Assembly: GCF_016756395.1 (NCBI RefSeq)
Contig: NZ_AP018365.1
Coordinates: 2,487,501-2,551,500, forward strand
Origin: Streptomyces sp. SN-593
GTDB lineage: Bacteria; Actinomycetota; Actinomycetes; Streptomycetales; Streptomycetaceae
Direction of reading: 5' to 3'
DNA length: 64,000 nt
This document shows, piece after piece, positions 14,834 to 23,944 of the stretch. The notes under the pieces are model-generated. The model was not told where the DNA came from. It ran no database searches and saw only the letters and a list, made by a program, of their open reading frames with translations. How positions within the stretch are numbered: position 1 is the stretch's first letter; each line of letters starts with the position of its first letter. Both the position numbers and the translations under genes were made by a program.

Positions 14834-15565
14834 ATGACGCCCGAGACCACCGCAAGGGCCGCGAGGTCCGGCGACCTGCGCGCCCGCATGCTGGAGGCGG
14901 CCGAGCGGCTGCTGAACTCCGCTCCGGGCAACGACATCTCCACCCGGGCGGTCTGCGAGGCGGTCGGCGTCACCCAGCCCATCCTCTACCGCCTGTTCGG
15001 CGACAAGAACGGCCTGCTCGCGGCGCTCGTGGAGAACGGCTTCGAGCGCTACATCAGCCGCAAGCAGGCGCTGGAGGCGACGGACGACCCCGTCGCCGAC
15101 CTGCGGGCGGGCTGGGACGACCACACGGACTTCGCCCTCACCCACCGGGCGCTGTACCGGCTGATGTTCTCCCCGGTCCTGCCCGAGGTGCCCGCGCCCG
15201 CCGACCGGATCTTCGAGCTGCTCAAGCAGACCCTCGACCGCTGCGCGGCGGTCGGCGCCGTGCGGATTCCCACCGAGGAGGCCGCGCAGGCGATCCTCTC
15301 CGCCAACGTGGGCGTCGCCCTGAGCATCCTGTCCCAGCCGTCGCGCTTCCGCGACCCGCTGCTGTCGGCCCGGGTGCGCGACGCGGTCTTCGCCTCCTGC
15401 CTGGACGAGTCGGCCGCCGCCCGGCCCGCCCCGGACGAGGGGCCCGCGCGGGCGGCCCTCTGCCTGGAGGCCCGGCTCAGGGACCGGCCCCCCGAGGAGC
15501 TGCGCCCGGAGGAGACGGCGCTGCTGCTGCTGTGGCTCGGCCGGCTGCAACGCGCGGCGCCGTGA
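14834..15565 (+). CDS. TetR family transcriptional regulator
   Basis: A 243-residue regulator. The N-terminal HTH (about residues 12-60, with ISTRAVCEAVGVTQPILYRLFGDKNGLLAALV) is canonical TetR; the ligand domain is helical and unclassified. I chose ATG 14834 because GGGGAAGGGGA precedes it; an in-frame GTG at 14798 overlaps the tautomerase stop and would add 12 residues. As the last gene of the SDR-tautomerase operon, it likely represses the operon through the inverted repeats at 13699-13755. Confidence 0.85.
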   Translation: MTPETTARAARSGDLRARMLEAAERLLNSAPGNDISTRAVCEAVGVTQPILYRLFGDKNGLLAALVENGFERYISRKQALEATDDPVADLRAGWDDHTDFALTHRALYRLMFSPVLPEVPAPADRIFELLKQTLDRCAAVGAVRIPTEEAAQAILSANVGVALSILSQPSRFRDPLLSARVRDAVFASCLDESAAARPAPDEGPARAALCLEARLRDRPPEELRPEETALLLLWLGRLQRAAP

Positions 15566-15602
15566 CGCCGTGACGCCGTGAGGCCCCGACGCCGGCGCGG
15601 GA

Positions 15603-16679
15603 TCAGTCGGACAGCCGCCGGGTGCCGTCCGCGGTGAACACGTGCAGGCGCGCACCGCTGACGTCCACACCGACCTCCTGTCCCGGCCGGACGTTCAGGA
15701 AGCCCGGCGCGCGGGCGAGCAGTTCCGTGCCGGCCACGGTCACCGCCACGTCGGTGGCGTGGCCGAGCGGCTGGATCAGCTTGACCGTCGCCCGCACGTC
15801 GCCGTCCTGCGGCTGCTCGTGCACGACGAGTTCGTCCGGCCGAAGCCCCAGCCGCACCTTCCTGTCCGCCGCCTTCTGCGTGACGCCCCGGCCGGGGACG
15901 GTGATCCCGGTGCCGGGGACCGTCAGCCTGCCGCCGTCGAGTTCGGCGTCGAAGAGGTTGATGGACGGCTTGCCGACGAAGACCGCCACGAACTCCGTCG
16001 CCGGACTGTCGTAGATCTCCTGCGGGGTGCCGTACTGCTCCAGCCGGCCCCTGCTCATCACGGCGATCTTGTCGGAGAGGGTGAGGGCCTCCTCCTGGTC
16101 GTGGGTGACGTAGACGCTGGTGGCACCCAGTTCCTGGTGGAGCTGCTTGAGTTCGGTACGGGTGCGGTCGCGCAGCAGCGCGTCGAGGTTGGACAGCGGC
16201 TCGTCGAAGAGGAACACCGCCGGGCGCCGGGCGATCGCCCGGCCGAGGGCCACCCGCTGGCGCTGCCCGCCGGACAGGTCCCTGGGCTTGCGGTCCAGGA
16301 ACGGTTCGAGCGACAGCCGCTCGGCCGCGTCCCGCACCCGCCGGTCGATGTCCGCCTTCGGGGTCTTGCGCATCCGCAGGCCGAACGCCATGTTCTCGTA
16401 GACCGTCATGTGCGGGTACAGGGCGTAGTCCTGGAAGACGAACGCCAGGTCCCGCTTGTCCGGGGGGAGTTCGTCGACCCGGCCGCCGTCGATGGTGATC
16501 GTGCCGCCGGAGACGTCCTCCAGCCCGGCGATCATGTTCAGCGTGGTGGACTTGCCGCAGCCGGACGGCCCCAGCAGCGTCACGAAGTGGCCCTGCTGGA
16601 CGGTGTAGGAGATCTCCTCCACGGCGGAGGTCTTCCCGTCGTAGGACTTGTGGACCCGGTCCAGAACGATTTCGCCCAT
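15603..16679 (-). CDS. Sugar ABC transporter ATP-binding protein (MalK/MsiK type)
   Basis: A 358-residue ATPase of a CUT1 carbohydrate importer. Walker A is GPSGCGKST (37-45), the signature LSGGQRQRV, Walker B VFLFDEP and the H-loop VTHDQEE are all intact. The C-terminal regulatory OB-fold domain (about 240-358) is present, as in MalK, UgpC and MsiK. Streptomyces often use one shared ATPase, MsiK, for many importers; this operon instead carries its own ATPase at its end, with an ATGA overlap to the permease gene. Confidence 0.93.
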   Translation of the reverse strand: MGEIVLDRVHKSYDGKTSAVEEISYTVQQGHFVTLLGPSGCGKSTTLNMIAGLEDVSGGTITIDGGRVDELPPDKRDLAFVFQDYALYPHMTVYENMAFGLRMRKTPKADIDRRVRDAAERLSLEPFLDRKPRDLSGGQRQRVALGRAIARRPAVFLFDEPLSNLDALLRDRTRTELKQLHQELGATSVYVTHDQEEALTLSDKIAVMSRGRLEQYGTPQEIYDSPATEFVAVFVGKPSINLFDAELDGGRLTVPGTGITVPGRGVTQKAADRKVRLGLRPDELVVHEQPQDGDVRATVKLIQPLGHATDVAVTVAGTELLARAPGFLNVRPGQEVGVDVSGARLHVFTADGTRRLSD

Positions 16680-17611
16680 CAGCCCTTCACAGCTCCTTCG
16701 GTAAGGCCGCGCACGATCCAGCGTTGTGCGGCGAGGGCCAGCAGCATGACCGGCAGCGTGGTGATCACGCCGGCGGTGGCCGCCGAGGTGTAGTCATTGG
16801 CGAACAGCCCCTGGAACGACGCCGTCTTCACCGGAAGCGTCGTGGCGTTGCTCGCGGTGAGGATCTTCGCCAGGAAGAAGTCGCTCCAGGCGGTGATGAA
16901 CGCGAAGACGCCGGTGGCCGCGAGGCCGGGGGCGGCCAGCGGCGCCGCGATCCGCCAGAGGATCTGCCAGCGGCCGCACCCGTCGATCCGCGCGGCCTTC
17001 TCCAGGCTCACCGGGATGTCCTCGAAGAAGCCGACCATCATCCAGACCACCAGCGGCAGGATGAACGCGGTGTAGGTGATGACCAGGGCGGCGGGGGTGT
17101 CGAACAGGCCGAGCGTCCGGATGACGATGAACAGCGGCACCGCCAGCACGATCACCGGGATCGCCTGGGTCGACATCATCGCCAGCAGCAGGACCTGCTT
17201 GCCGCGGAACCGCAGCCGGGCCAGCCCGTAGGCGGCCACCGACCCCAGTGCCAGGCAGATCAGCGTGGTGAGCAGGCCCACGACCGCCGAGTTGAGCATC
17301 GGTTGCAGGAAGCTGCTCTGGCCCAGCAGCCGCCGGTACGACGACAGGGTGAGCGCGCCGGGGTCGAGGTCCGGGTTCTCCCGTTGCAGGTTCCCGGCCG
17401 GGAAGACGCTGTACACGACCATCCACAGGAACGGCGCGACGAAGTACAGCAGCGCCACGACGAGCAGGAAGCGGTGCAGCACTGTGACGGCCCGCCTCCT
17501 GCCCCGCCGCGACAGGCCCCGGCGGGGGCGGGCGGGCGGCGCGGACGGCGCCGTTACGGCACCGGTGGACGGCCGGGCGTCCGGCGCCGCGGCGGTGCGG
17601 GGGGTGTTCAC
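16679..17611 (-). CDS. Carbohydrate ABC transporter permease (MalG type)
   Basis: A 310-residue inner-membrane permease with six predicted helices after a Pro/Arg-rich cytoplasmic head (about 1-45). The EAA loop, here EKAARIDGCGRWQILWRIAAPLA, contacts the ATPase. GTG 17611 overlaps the stop of the MalF-type permease (GTGA), and its own stop overlaps the ATPase start. It forms the translocation channel with the preceding permease for the sugar delivered by the lipoprotein at 18597. Confidence 0.92.
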   Translation of the reverse strand: MNTPRTAAAPDARPSTGAVTAPSAPPARPRRGLSRRGRRRAVTVLHRFLLVVALLYFVAPFLWMVVYSVFPAGNLQRENPDLDPGALTLSSYRRLLGQSSFLQPMLNSAVVGLLTTLICLALGSVAAYGLARLRFRGKQVLLLAMMSTQAIPVIVLAVPLFIVIRTLGLFDTPAALVITYTAFILPLVVWMMVGFFEDIPVSLEKAARIDGCGRWQILWRIAAPLAAPGLAATGVFAFITAWSDFFLAKILTASNATTLPVKTASFQGLFANDYTSAATAGVITTLPVMLLALAAQRWIVRGLTEGAVKG

Positions 17612-18588
17612 GCGGTCCTCCTCCTCGTGCCCCGGGCGACGAACCACGACGGCGCGCGGAAGAGCAGCATCCAGAACACGGCGATCAGGAGCACCAGCGC
17701 CATGATGCTGATGGCGATGGCCGCGCCGTAGCCGCGGTCGAGGTTGCTGAACGTCGTCAGGTAGGCGAAGAAGTTGATGGTGGTGGTGCCGCCGGCGGGC
17801 CCTCCGGAGCCGCCGGTCAGCACGTAGATCGTGTCGAACACCTTCAGCGACCACATGCTCTGCACGATCAGTGCGAACAGGATCGTGGTGCGGATGCTGG
17901 GCAGGGTGATGAAGGCGAACCGCCGGATCGCGCCGGCGCCGTCGATGCTGGCCGCGCGGTACAGGTTGGCCGGCACGCCCTGGAGCGCCGCGATGAACAG
18001 CAGGGTCAGGAACGGCAGCAGTTTCCACATCTCGGCGAAGATCAGCACGTTCATCGCGGAGGTGGGCGAGGACAGCCACTGCTTGTTGGTGTCGATGATG
18101 CCCAGGCCCCGCAGGACCGTGTTGGCGATGCCGGTGTCGCCGTCGAAGATGAGGTGCCACATGATCCCGTTGACCACCGGCGGCACCGCCCACGGGACGA
18201 GCAGCAGCACCCGGGCGAGCGCCCGGAAGCGGAACTGCTGGGTCAGCAGCACCGCCAGGCCGATGGCGAGCGCGACCCCGGCGAGCACCGTGATCACCGA
18301 GAAGTACACGGTGCGGTCCAGGGCCTCGCGGTAGGCGGGGTCGGAGAACAGCTGGTGGTAGTTGTCCACCCCGACGTACGGGTGCACGGGGCTGATCTTG
18401 TCGTCCCACTGGTGCAGCGACAGCCAGCCCGCGTAGCCGATGGGGTACGCGAAGAGGGCGAGCACGACCAGCACGGCGGGTGCCATCAGCAGGAGGTTGA
18501 ACCGCCTGTCGCCGCGTTCGGCGCGGCCGCCGCCGAGGCGGGGCAGCCCGCGCGGTCGGCGGGGCGGGGTCAGCGTGGATGCCGGCAT
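17608..18588 (-). CDS. Carbohydrate ABC transporter permease (MalF type)
   Basis: A 326-residue permease with six predicted membrane helices. The EAA loop reads YRAASIDGAGAIRRFAFITLPSI near residue 235. The start ATG at 18588 lies eight bases after the solute-binding protein stop. It pairs with the MalG-type permease in a CUT1 importer. Confidence 0.92.
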   Translation of the reverse strand: MPASTLTPPRRPRGLPRLGGGRAERGDRRFNLLLMAPAVLVVLALFAYPIGYAGWLSLHQWDDKISPVHPYVGVDNYHQLFSDPAYREALDRTVYFSVITVLAGVALAIGLAVLLTQQFRFRALARVLLLVPWAVPPVVNGIMWHLIFDGDTGIANTVLRGLGIIDTNKQWLSSPTSAMNVLIFAEMWKLLPFLTLLFIAALQGVPANLYRAASIDGAGAIRRFAFITLPSIRTTILFALIVQSMWSLKVFDTIYVLTGGSGGPAGGTTTINFFAYLTTFSNLDRGYGAAIAISIMALVLLIAVFWMLLFRAPSWFVARGTRRRTA

Positions 18589-18596
18589 GGGGTGAC

Positions 18597-19934
18597 CTAC
18601 TTGTACTTGGCGATGATCGTCGACGCCTGGTCGGCCGCCGCGTCGAGCGCCTTCTTGGGGGTGGTCTGGCCGAGCATCGCCTTGGTGATGCCGGTCGAGA
18701 GCTGCTGGACGACGTCGCTGTACCACGGCGCCCCGAAGCGCTTGATCTGGTAGCGCGACTCCTGGAGGTAGGTGCTGACGATCGGGAGTTCGGAGGTGAC
18801 CGTCTTGTCCTGGAGCAGCGAGGAGGTGACCGGGAACCAGCCCTCCTCCTGCACCATCTGCTTCTGCACCGCCGCGGTCGTGACGTACTGGAGCCACTTC
18901 AGGGCCGCGGCCTTGTTCTTGGAGTAGTTGTTGATGGCGAAGCCCTCGGAGCCGTCGATGGACGCCGACCTGACCGCGATGCCGGGCAGGATGCCGCTGC
19001 CGACGGCGGCCTTGCCCAGCGCGCCCTTGGCGACGGCCACCGGGTACTGGGCCGGCCAGTTGAAGACGATCGCCGCCTTGCCGTTGGCGAACAGGGTGTT
19101 CAGGTCGCTGGAGTTGGTGATCTGGAGGCTGGAGGGGCTCATCACCTTGTCGGTGCGCAGCAGCTTCACCAGCCGGTCCAGCGCGTCGACGCCCTTGTCG
19201 CTGTTGAACACCGGCTTGTTGGCGGAGTCGTACATGGTGCCGCCGTTCAGCAGCAGCACCCGCAGGAAGTTCTGGTAGGCGCCGTCGGTGTTGCCGAGGT
19301 CGGCCGCGTAGCCGTAGACGCCGCCGCCGGTCAGCTCCTTCGCCGCGGAGACGAAGTCGTCCCAGGTGGCCGGGGCGGTGTCCGGGGCGAGCCCGGCCTT
19401 CTCGAAGAGGTCCTTGTTCCAGAACATCGTCTGGGCGCTGGCGAACTTCGGCAGACCGTAGACGGTCCCGCCGTAGGAGACGGCGTCCAGCGCGGCCGGC
19501 AGCACCCCCGCGGGCACCGCGGACTGCGACAGCGGCTGGAGCCAGCCGGCCCGGCCGAACTCGGCGGACCAGGCGGCCCAGGTCATCACCACGTCGTAGG
19601 ACGAGTCCTGCGCGGAGAACAAGGTGGCCAGCCGGTCGTGCAGGTCGTTGAAGTTGGCCTGCTCGTACTTCTCGACCTTGATCCCGGTGTCCTTCTCGAA
19701 CCGGGCGACGACACCGGAGCCGAAGATCTTGTTGGTGTTGTCGTCGAGGATGCGGATGCTGCCCCCGGCGGACGAGGTGGGCGCCAGCGGGGTGGCGGAC
19801 GTGCTGCTCGCGGTGCCGCCGCCGGAACACGCGGTGAGTCCGGCGGCGGCGACCAGGCCACCGCCGAGGGCGAGCGCCGAGCGGCGGCTCGGCAGCGAGT
19901 GCGAGGACTGCGTGTGCTGCGAGTGATGGGCCAT
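18597..19934 (-). CDS. Sugar ABC transporter substrate-binding lipoprotein
   Basis: A 445-residue extracellular family 1 solute-binding protein. The signal peptide has SRRSALAL (twin arginines at 17-18, possible Tat export) and a lipobox LTAC with the lipidated Cys at 36. The body shows the family pattern (RFEKDTGIKVEKYEQANFND, FNWPAQYP, KALDAAADQAS near the end). It is the first gene of the importer operon and captures the sugar outside the membrane. The long leader (19935 to about 20130) carries a perfect 7-base inverted repeat, a candidate operator. Confidence 0.93.
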   Translation of the reverse strand: MAHHSQHTQSSHSLPSRRSALALGGGLVAAAGLTACSGGGTASSTSATPLAPTSSAGGSIRILDDNTNKIFGSGVVARFEKDTGIKVEKYEQANFNDLHDRLATLFSAQDSSYDVVMTWAAWSAEFGRAGWLQPLSQSAVPAGVLPAALDAVSYGGTVYGLPKFASAQTMFWNKDLFEKAGLAPDTAPATWDDFVSAAKELTGGGVYGYAADLGNTDGAYQNFLRVLLLNGGTMYDSANKPVFNSDKGVDALDRLVKLLRTDKVMSPSSLQITNSSDLNTLFANGKAAIVFNWPAQYPVAVAKGALGKAAVGSGILPGIAVRSASIDGSEGFAINNYSKNKAAALKWLQYVTTAAVQKQMVQEEGWFPVTSSLLQDKTVTSELPIVSTYLQESRYQIKRFGAPWYSDVVQQLSTGITKAMLGQTTPKKALDAAADQASTIIAKYK

Positions 19935-20024
19935 GGTGGCTGCTCCATAGGGGTGGCGCTGATCGGTGCGCTGGGCTGGGAGAGGTACCGGCGGGGTTGG
20001 GATCGAGTCTGCGTCGACCCACCT

Positions 20025-20058
20025 GATATGGGCGACATAAGGAGATGTGAGCCATATC
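20025..20058. promoter_or_regulatory. Inverted repeat upstream of the sugar importer operon
   Basis: GATATGG (20025-20031) and CCATATC (20052-20058) are perfect complements 20 bases apart, in the gap between the importer operon and the oxidoreductase gene. Its TA content and place fit a repressor operator for the importer. The remaining bases of the 204-base gap show no gene. Confidence 0.4.
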
Positions 20059-20138
20059 TCCGTCGGGCCGGGTCCGACGGTTCTCAGCCGCGCCCTAGCG
20101 GGCGGTACGGCCGCGGCTCAGGCGCCGGTAGGCGCGGC

Positions 20139-21158
20139 TCAGGCGGCGGAGGGCGCGGCCAGCGGGACGACCCCGCCGGTCCGCAGGGACTCCAGCACGG
20201 CCAGCACGACGTCGGTCACCAGGGTTCCCTGGTCGAGTCCCGGGCCGACCGGCCGGCCCTCGGCCAGCGCGGAGACGAAGGACTGCGCCATCCACGTGGG
20301 CGGGCCCTGGAGGCGGCCGTCGATCTCGCCGCCGAGCAGGCCGGGCCAGGTGTAGGAGCCGCCCGCCTGGCGGAAGCCCTGGTCCTGGAGGTCCACGTCG
20401 ACCGCGGAGCGGCTGCCGACCACCTTGTACTGGAAGTCGATGATCGACGGCGAGGACTCCGGCAGCACCCAGGTGGAGGTGAGGTTGGCCGTGGTGCCGT
20501 CCCCGAACGTCAGCAGGGCGTGCACGACGTCCCAGGTGTCCACGCCCAGCTCGGCGAGCCGGCCGCGCGAGCCGCTGGCGAACACCGAGGTCACGGGCTT
20601 GTCCGCGATCCACAGCGCGGCGTCCACGGTGTGGCTCATCAGGAACCACGCCGGTGAGGAGCGCGCCGCCCACGGGATCATCCGGGTCGGCACGTAATAG
20701 GTGTTGCTGAGCAGGATGTTCTGGGTCAGCACCTGCCCCAGCTCGCCGGCGGCCGACAGGTCGTGGATGCGGCGGATGGCGGGGTTCCAGCGGTTCTCGA
20801 ACCCGACCATGCACTGCACCCCGGCCTCGCGCACCGCCTCGCTGATCGCGCGGCAGTCCTCCGCGGTCATGGCCAGCGGCTTCTCCAGCAGCAGGTGGGC
20901 GCCGCTGCGCGCGGCGTCGACGGCGACCTCGCGGTGCGCGAAGTCGGGGGTCGCCACGATCACCGCGTCGAGCCCGCCGCGCTCCAGCATGGCGCGGTGG
21001 TCGGTGAAGGCGGCGAGGCCGAACTCGTCCGCCACCTTCCGGGCCGCCTGCGGGTCGAGGTCGCAGACCGCGACCACCTTCGCCCCGGGAAATCCGGCGA
21101 GCGACTGCGCGTACATGTGCCCGCGGATACCGGCGCCGACGATGCCGACGTTCACCAT
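20139..21158 (-). CDS. Gfo/Idh/MocA family oxidoreductase
   Basis: A 339-residue NAD(P)-dependent sugar or polyol dehydrogenase-like protein. The Rossmann motif is GIVGAGIRG near residue 8, EKPLA (near 97) is the family Lys-Pro motif, and a C-terminal alpha/beta domain binds substrate. ATG 21158 has AGGAG at the right distance; the longer frame to 21203 lacks one. The gene precedes the sugar importer operon and is divergent from the ROK regulator, so it most likely oxidises the imported sugar. Confidence 0.88.
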   Translation of the reverse strand: MVNVGIVGAGIRGHMYAQSLAGFPGAKVVAVCDLDPQAARKVADEFGLAAFTDHRAMLERGGLDAVIVATPDFAHREVAVDAARSGAHLLLEKPLAMTAEDCRAISEAVREAGVQCMVGFENRWNPAIRRIHDLSAAGELGQVLTQNILLSNTYYVPTRMIPWAARSSPAWFLMSHTVDAALWIADKPVTSVFASGSRGRLAELGVDTWDVVHALLTFGDGTTANLTSTWVLPESSPSIIDFQYKVVGSRSAVDVDLQDQGFRQAGGSYTWPGLLGGEIDGRLQGPPTWMAQSFVSALAEGRPVGPGLDQGTLVTDVVLAVLESLRTGGVVPLAAPSAA

Positions 21159-21253
21159 CAAGACTCCTGACACGACTGTTCGGGGAGCGAAGGCTCCGGA
21201 CACGCCCCCGCCCCTCTTCGCGGGGCGGTCCGCCTCACTACCGTCGAGGCGAG

Positions 21254-21278
21254 GGTTTGTAAGTTATCCATGCGAACC
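21254..21278. promoter_or_regulatory. Operator-like site 1 in the oxidoreductase/ROK interval
   Basis: GGTTTGTA (21254-21261), ten bases, then GCGAACC (21272-21278). The outer bases GGTT and AACC form an inverted repeat. The same two elements recur at 21405-21424, indicating a shared regulator, probably the ROK protein. Confidence 0.5.
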
Positions 21279-21404
21279 TAGGAGGTCAAGGGGTTGCGTT
21301 CACCCGCGATCGCCGCCTTCCGTCGCAGGTCGAGCGCCTTATTTCGGGCAAGTTGCCCGGGCGTAACCGCTGGCGGATCCCGGCAACAGCCCAGCCCTTG
21401 CCTG

Positions 21405-21424
21405 GGTTTGTATGATGGCGAACC
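21405..21424. promoter_or_regulatory. Operator-like site 2 in the oxidoreductase/ROK interval
   Basis: GGTTTGTA (21405-21412), five bases, then GCGAACC (21418-21424). It is the same pair of elements as site 1 with a spacer shorter by five bases. It lies 46 bases before the ROK start, so it could mediate autoregulation. Confidence 0.5.
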
Positions 21425-21470
21425 CATTGCTGTACTGGAACGGCTACTCACCCCAACCGATGGAGCCGCC

Positions 21471-22709
21471 TTGAGGTCCGATCACGACCGCCGGGACACC
21501 CGCGCCCCGGCGGCCCCGCCGACGGGGCGCGCGGCCACCCCGCTGATCTCCCCGAGCCTGGCCAACCAGGTCAACCGCGCGCGCGTCCTTCAGTCGCTCT
21601 ACGACATCGGCCCGCTGTCGCGTTCCGACCTGGCCCGGCTGACCGGCACCACGCGGGCCGCGATCGGGACGATCGTCCAGCCGATGATCGACAGCGGCAT
21701 CCTCGCCGAGGGCGACCCGCGCTCCAGCGGCGCGACGGGCGGCAAGCCGGCCCGCCCGCTGTGGTTCTCCCCCTCGGGGCCGTCCATCGCCGCCGTGCAC
21801 CTGCTGCCCGGCCGCGTGGAGGTCGCGCTGGTCAGCGCCGCGGGCGACATCCTGGCCACCGCGAACGGCCGGTTCCGCCCCGACGGCACCGACGCCGACG
21901 CGGTCGTGGAGACGGTGCTGGACTGCCTGGCGCGGGTGCTGCCGCCCGGCGGCACGCCCCCGATGGGGGTGGGCGTCGCGGTGGGCGGCATGGTCGACAC
22001 CGACACCGGGACGGTGGTGAAGGTCAACCTCGCGCCCGTGCTGGACGGGCTGCCGCTGGGCCGGCTGCTCTCGCGCCGCCTCGACCTGCCCGTCTACCTC
22101 GACCACCACCCGCGCGTGCAGGCGCTGGGCGACCGCTGGTTCGGCCAGGCGCGCGGCGTCCAGTCGTTCGCCTCGCTCTACCTCGCCGACGTGCTGGGCG
22201 TCGGGCTCGTGCTCGACGGCGCCGTGCAGCGCGGCCAGGCCGGGGCCGGCGGCGAGATCGGGCACACCGTGGTGGAACTGGACGGCCGGGAGTGCGAGTG
22301 CGGGCGGCGGGGGTGCTGGGAGACCATCGCCACCGACCGCTGGCTGCGCGACGAGGCCGTCCTGCTCGGGCTGCCCGCCGCCCCGAGCATGACCACCGGT
22401 TCGCTCGCGCGGCTGGCCGCGCGCAACCACCCCGGGGCCGCCGACCTGCTCGACCGCTTCGCCCGCAACATCTCGGTGGGGATCGTCAACCTCCAGCAGA
22501 TCCTGGCGCCCGGCCTGTTCATCCTGCACGGCCACGCCATCGCGGGGGGCGACACCTTCCGGCGCCGGATCGAGGACCACGTGCAGGCGCGCATCCTGCA
22601 ACACGCGGCCGGCCCGCCGCAGATCGTCCTCGCCGAGGCCAGTGACCACGTCACCGCGCTCGGCGCCGCCGGGCTGGTCCTCTCGCACACCCTGCGGCTG
22701 ATCGCCTGA
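21471..22709 (+). CDS. ROK family transcriptional regulator
   Basis: A 412-residue sugar-responsive regulator. An N-terminal winged HTH (NRARVLQSLYDIG, SRSDLARLTGTTRAAIG, about residues 30-85) is followed by a ROK kinase-fold domain. The zinc motif CxCGxxGCxE is present as CECGRRGCWE. Phosphate-loop residues are weak, so it is a regulator rather than a sugar kinase. I prefer TTG 21471 (ATGGAG lies about 6 bases upstream): the frame is open to 21294, but the added residues do not resemble the family. It probably controls the divergent oxidoreductase and sugar importer. Confidence 0.85.
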   Translation: MRSDHDRRDTRAPAAPPTGRAATPLISPSLANQVNRARVLQSLYDIGPLSRSDLARLTGTTRAAIGTIVQPMIDSGILAEGDPRSSGATGGKPARPLWFSPSGPSIAAVHLLPGRVEVALVSAAGDILATANGRFRPDGTDADAVVETVLDCLARVLPPGGTPPMGVGVAVGGMVDTDTGTVVKVNLAPVLDGLPLGRLLSRRLDLPVYLDHHPRVQALGDRWFGQARGVQSFASLYLADVLGVGLVLDGAVQRGQAGAGGEIGHTVVELDGRECECGRRGCWETIATDRWLRDEAVLLGLPAAPSMTTGSLARLAARNHPGAADLLDRFARNISVGIVNLQQILAPGLFILHGHAIAGGDTFRRRIEDHVQARILQHAAGPPQIVLAEASDHVTALGAAGLVLSHTLRLIA

Positions 22710-22811
22710 CGCCGGACCGCCGCCCGCCGACGGCCGACCACCCGACCGACCACCCGCCGACAGACTGCCGCCCGGCCGACCACCCGCCGGCGGCCTGCCG
22801 CCCGGGGCCGC

Positions 22812-22843
22812 CGGGGCGCCCCCGCCGCGCGGGCGGCGCCCCG
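22812..22843. terminator. Bidirectional terminator between ROK and terC-like genes
   Basis: CGGGGCGCC (22812-22820) pairs with GGCGCCCCG (22835-22843), and CCCGC with GCGGG inside, giving an almost continuous stem between two convergent genes. The preceding 100 bases hold repeated gaccacccgccgac-like units. Confidence 0.65.
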
Positions 22844-22865
22844 CGGCCGCGCCGGCCCCGCTCGC

Positions 22866-23843
22866 TCACCCCTCGGCGCCGGGGTCCGTCCGGGACCCCG
22901 CCGGGTCGGCGGGCGGGGGGCGCAGCCGGCTCAGGACGACCGACCCCGCCAGCACGGCGACGATCACCGCCAGGCTGACCAGGGAGGGGATCTCCGGCAC
23001 GCTGTGGCTGATCGTCTTGTGCGCGGCCTGAAGGATCAGCTTCACCGCGATGAACGCCAGGATGACCGCCAGGCCCTTGCTCAGGTAGTGGAAGCGGTCC
23101 AGCAGCCCGGCCAGCATGAAGTACAGCGCGCGCAGGCCGAGGATGGCGAAGGCGTTGCTGCTGTAGACGATGAACGGGTCGTCGCTGACCGCCAGCACCG
23201 CGGGCACGCTGTCCACGGCGAACACCAGGTCGGCCGCCTCGATGGCGACGACCACCGCGAGCAGCGGCGTGGCGACGCGCCGGCCCGCCTCCCGGACCAG
23301 GAACCTCGCCCCGCTGTACTCCTCGCGGACCGGGACGACCTTGCCCAGCAGCCGCACGGCCAGGCTGCGCCCCGGGTCGAACTCCTCGTCCTCGCCCCGC
23401 AGGATCTTGTAGACGCTGTACAGCAGGATGGCCGCGAAGACGAACAGCACCGCGGAGAACCGGGTGACCACCGCCACGCCCGCCGCCAGGAAGATCCCGC
23501 GGAAGACCAGCGCGCCCAGGACGCCGAAGAACAGCACCCGGTGCTGGTAGGGGCGCGGCACCTTGAAGTAGCCGAAGATCAGGGCGAAGACGAACAGGTT
23601 GTCGACCGACAGGCTCTTCTCCAGCAGCCAGGCGGTGGTGTACTCCACGCCCGCCGTGGTGCCGAGCACGCCGAAGACCAGGCCGGCGAAGACCACCGCG
23701 AGGCCGACCCAGAACCCGCTCCACAGCGCGGCCTCCCGGAAGCCGATCACATGCGTGTCGCGGTGGGCCAGCAGGTCGACCGCCAGGGACCCGATCACGA
23801 CAGCGGCGAACGCGAGCCACAGCCACAGCGGTACGTCGGGCAC
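22866..23843 (-). CDS. TerC family integral membrane protein
   Basis: A 325-residue protein with about eight predicted membrane helices. Conserved acidic residues in helices (SLSVDNLFVFALI and AIEAADLVFAVDSVPAVL) are the TerC signature, implicated in metal ion handling, possibly manganese export or tellurite resistance. The cytoplasmic loop near residues 150-185 and the Pro/Asp-rich C-terminus are normal. It starts with GTG and stands alone. No manganese riboswitch was recognised in the 337-base upstream interval, though a perfect palindrome lies there. Confidence 0.9.
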   Translation of the reverse strand: MPDVPLWLWLAFAAVVIGSLAVDLLAHRDTHVIGFREAALWSGFWVGLAVVFAGLVFGVLGTTAGVEYTTAWLLEKSLSVDNLFVFALIFGYFKVPRPYQHRVLFFGVLGALVFRGIFLAAGVAVVTRFSAVLFVFAAILLYSVYKILRGEDEEFDPGRSLAVRLLGKVVPVREEYSGARFLVREAGRRVATPLLAVVVAIEAADLVFAVDSVPAVLAVSDDPFIVYSSNAFAILGLRALYFMLAGLLDRFHYLSKGLAVILAFIAVKLILQAAHKTISHSVPEIPSLVSLAVIVAVLAGSVVLSRLRPPPADPAGSRTDPGAEG

Positions 23844-23944
23844 CTGGCCCTCCTCGGGTACGGCGGGGACACGGACACGGGCTACCGTCTGCGCCCAAGC
23901 CTGGCCGACCCGGCCGCCGATGTCCTGCGACGCGGCCGGCCCTC

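Noticed and set aside
21294..21470. Longer N-terminus for the ROK regulator starting at TTG 21294
   Set aside because: The extra 59 residues are unlike the family and would cover operator-like site 2; TTG 21471 has a plausible ribosome-binding site.
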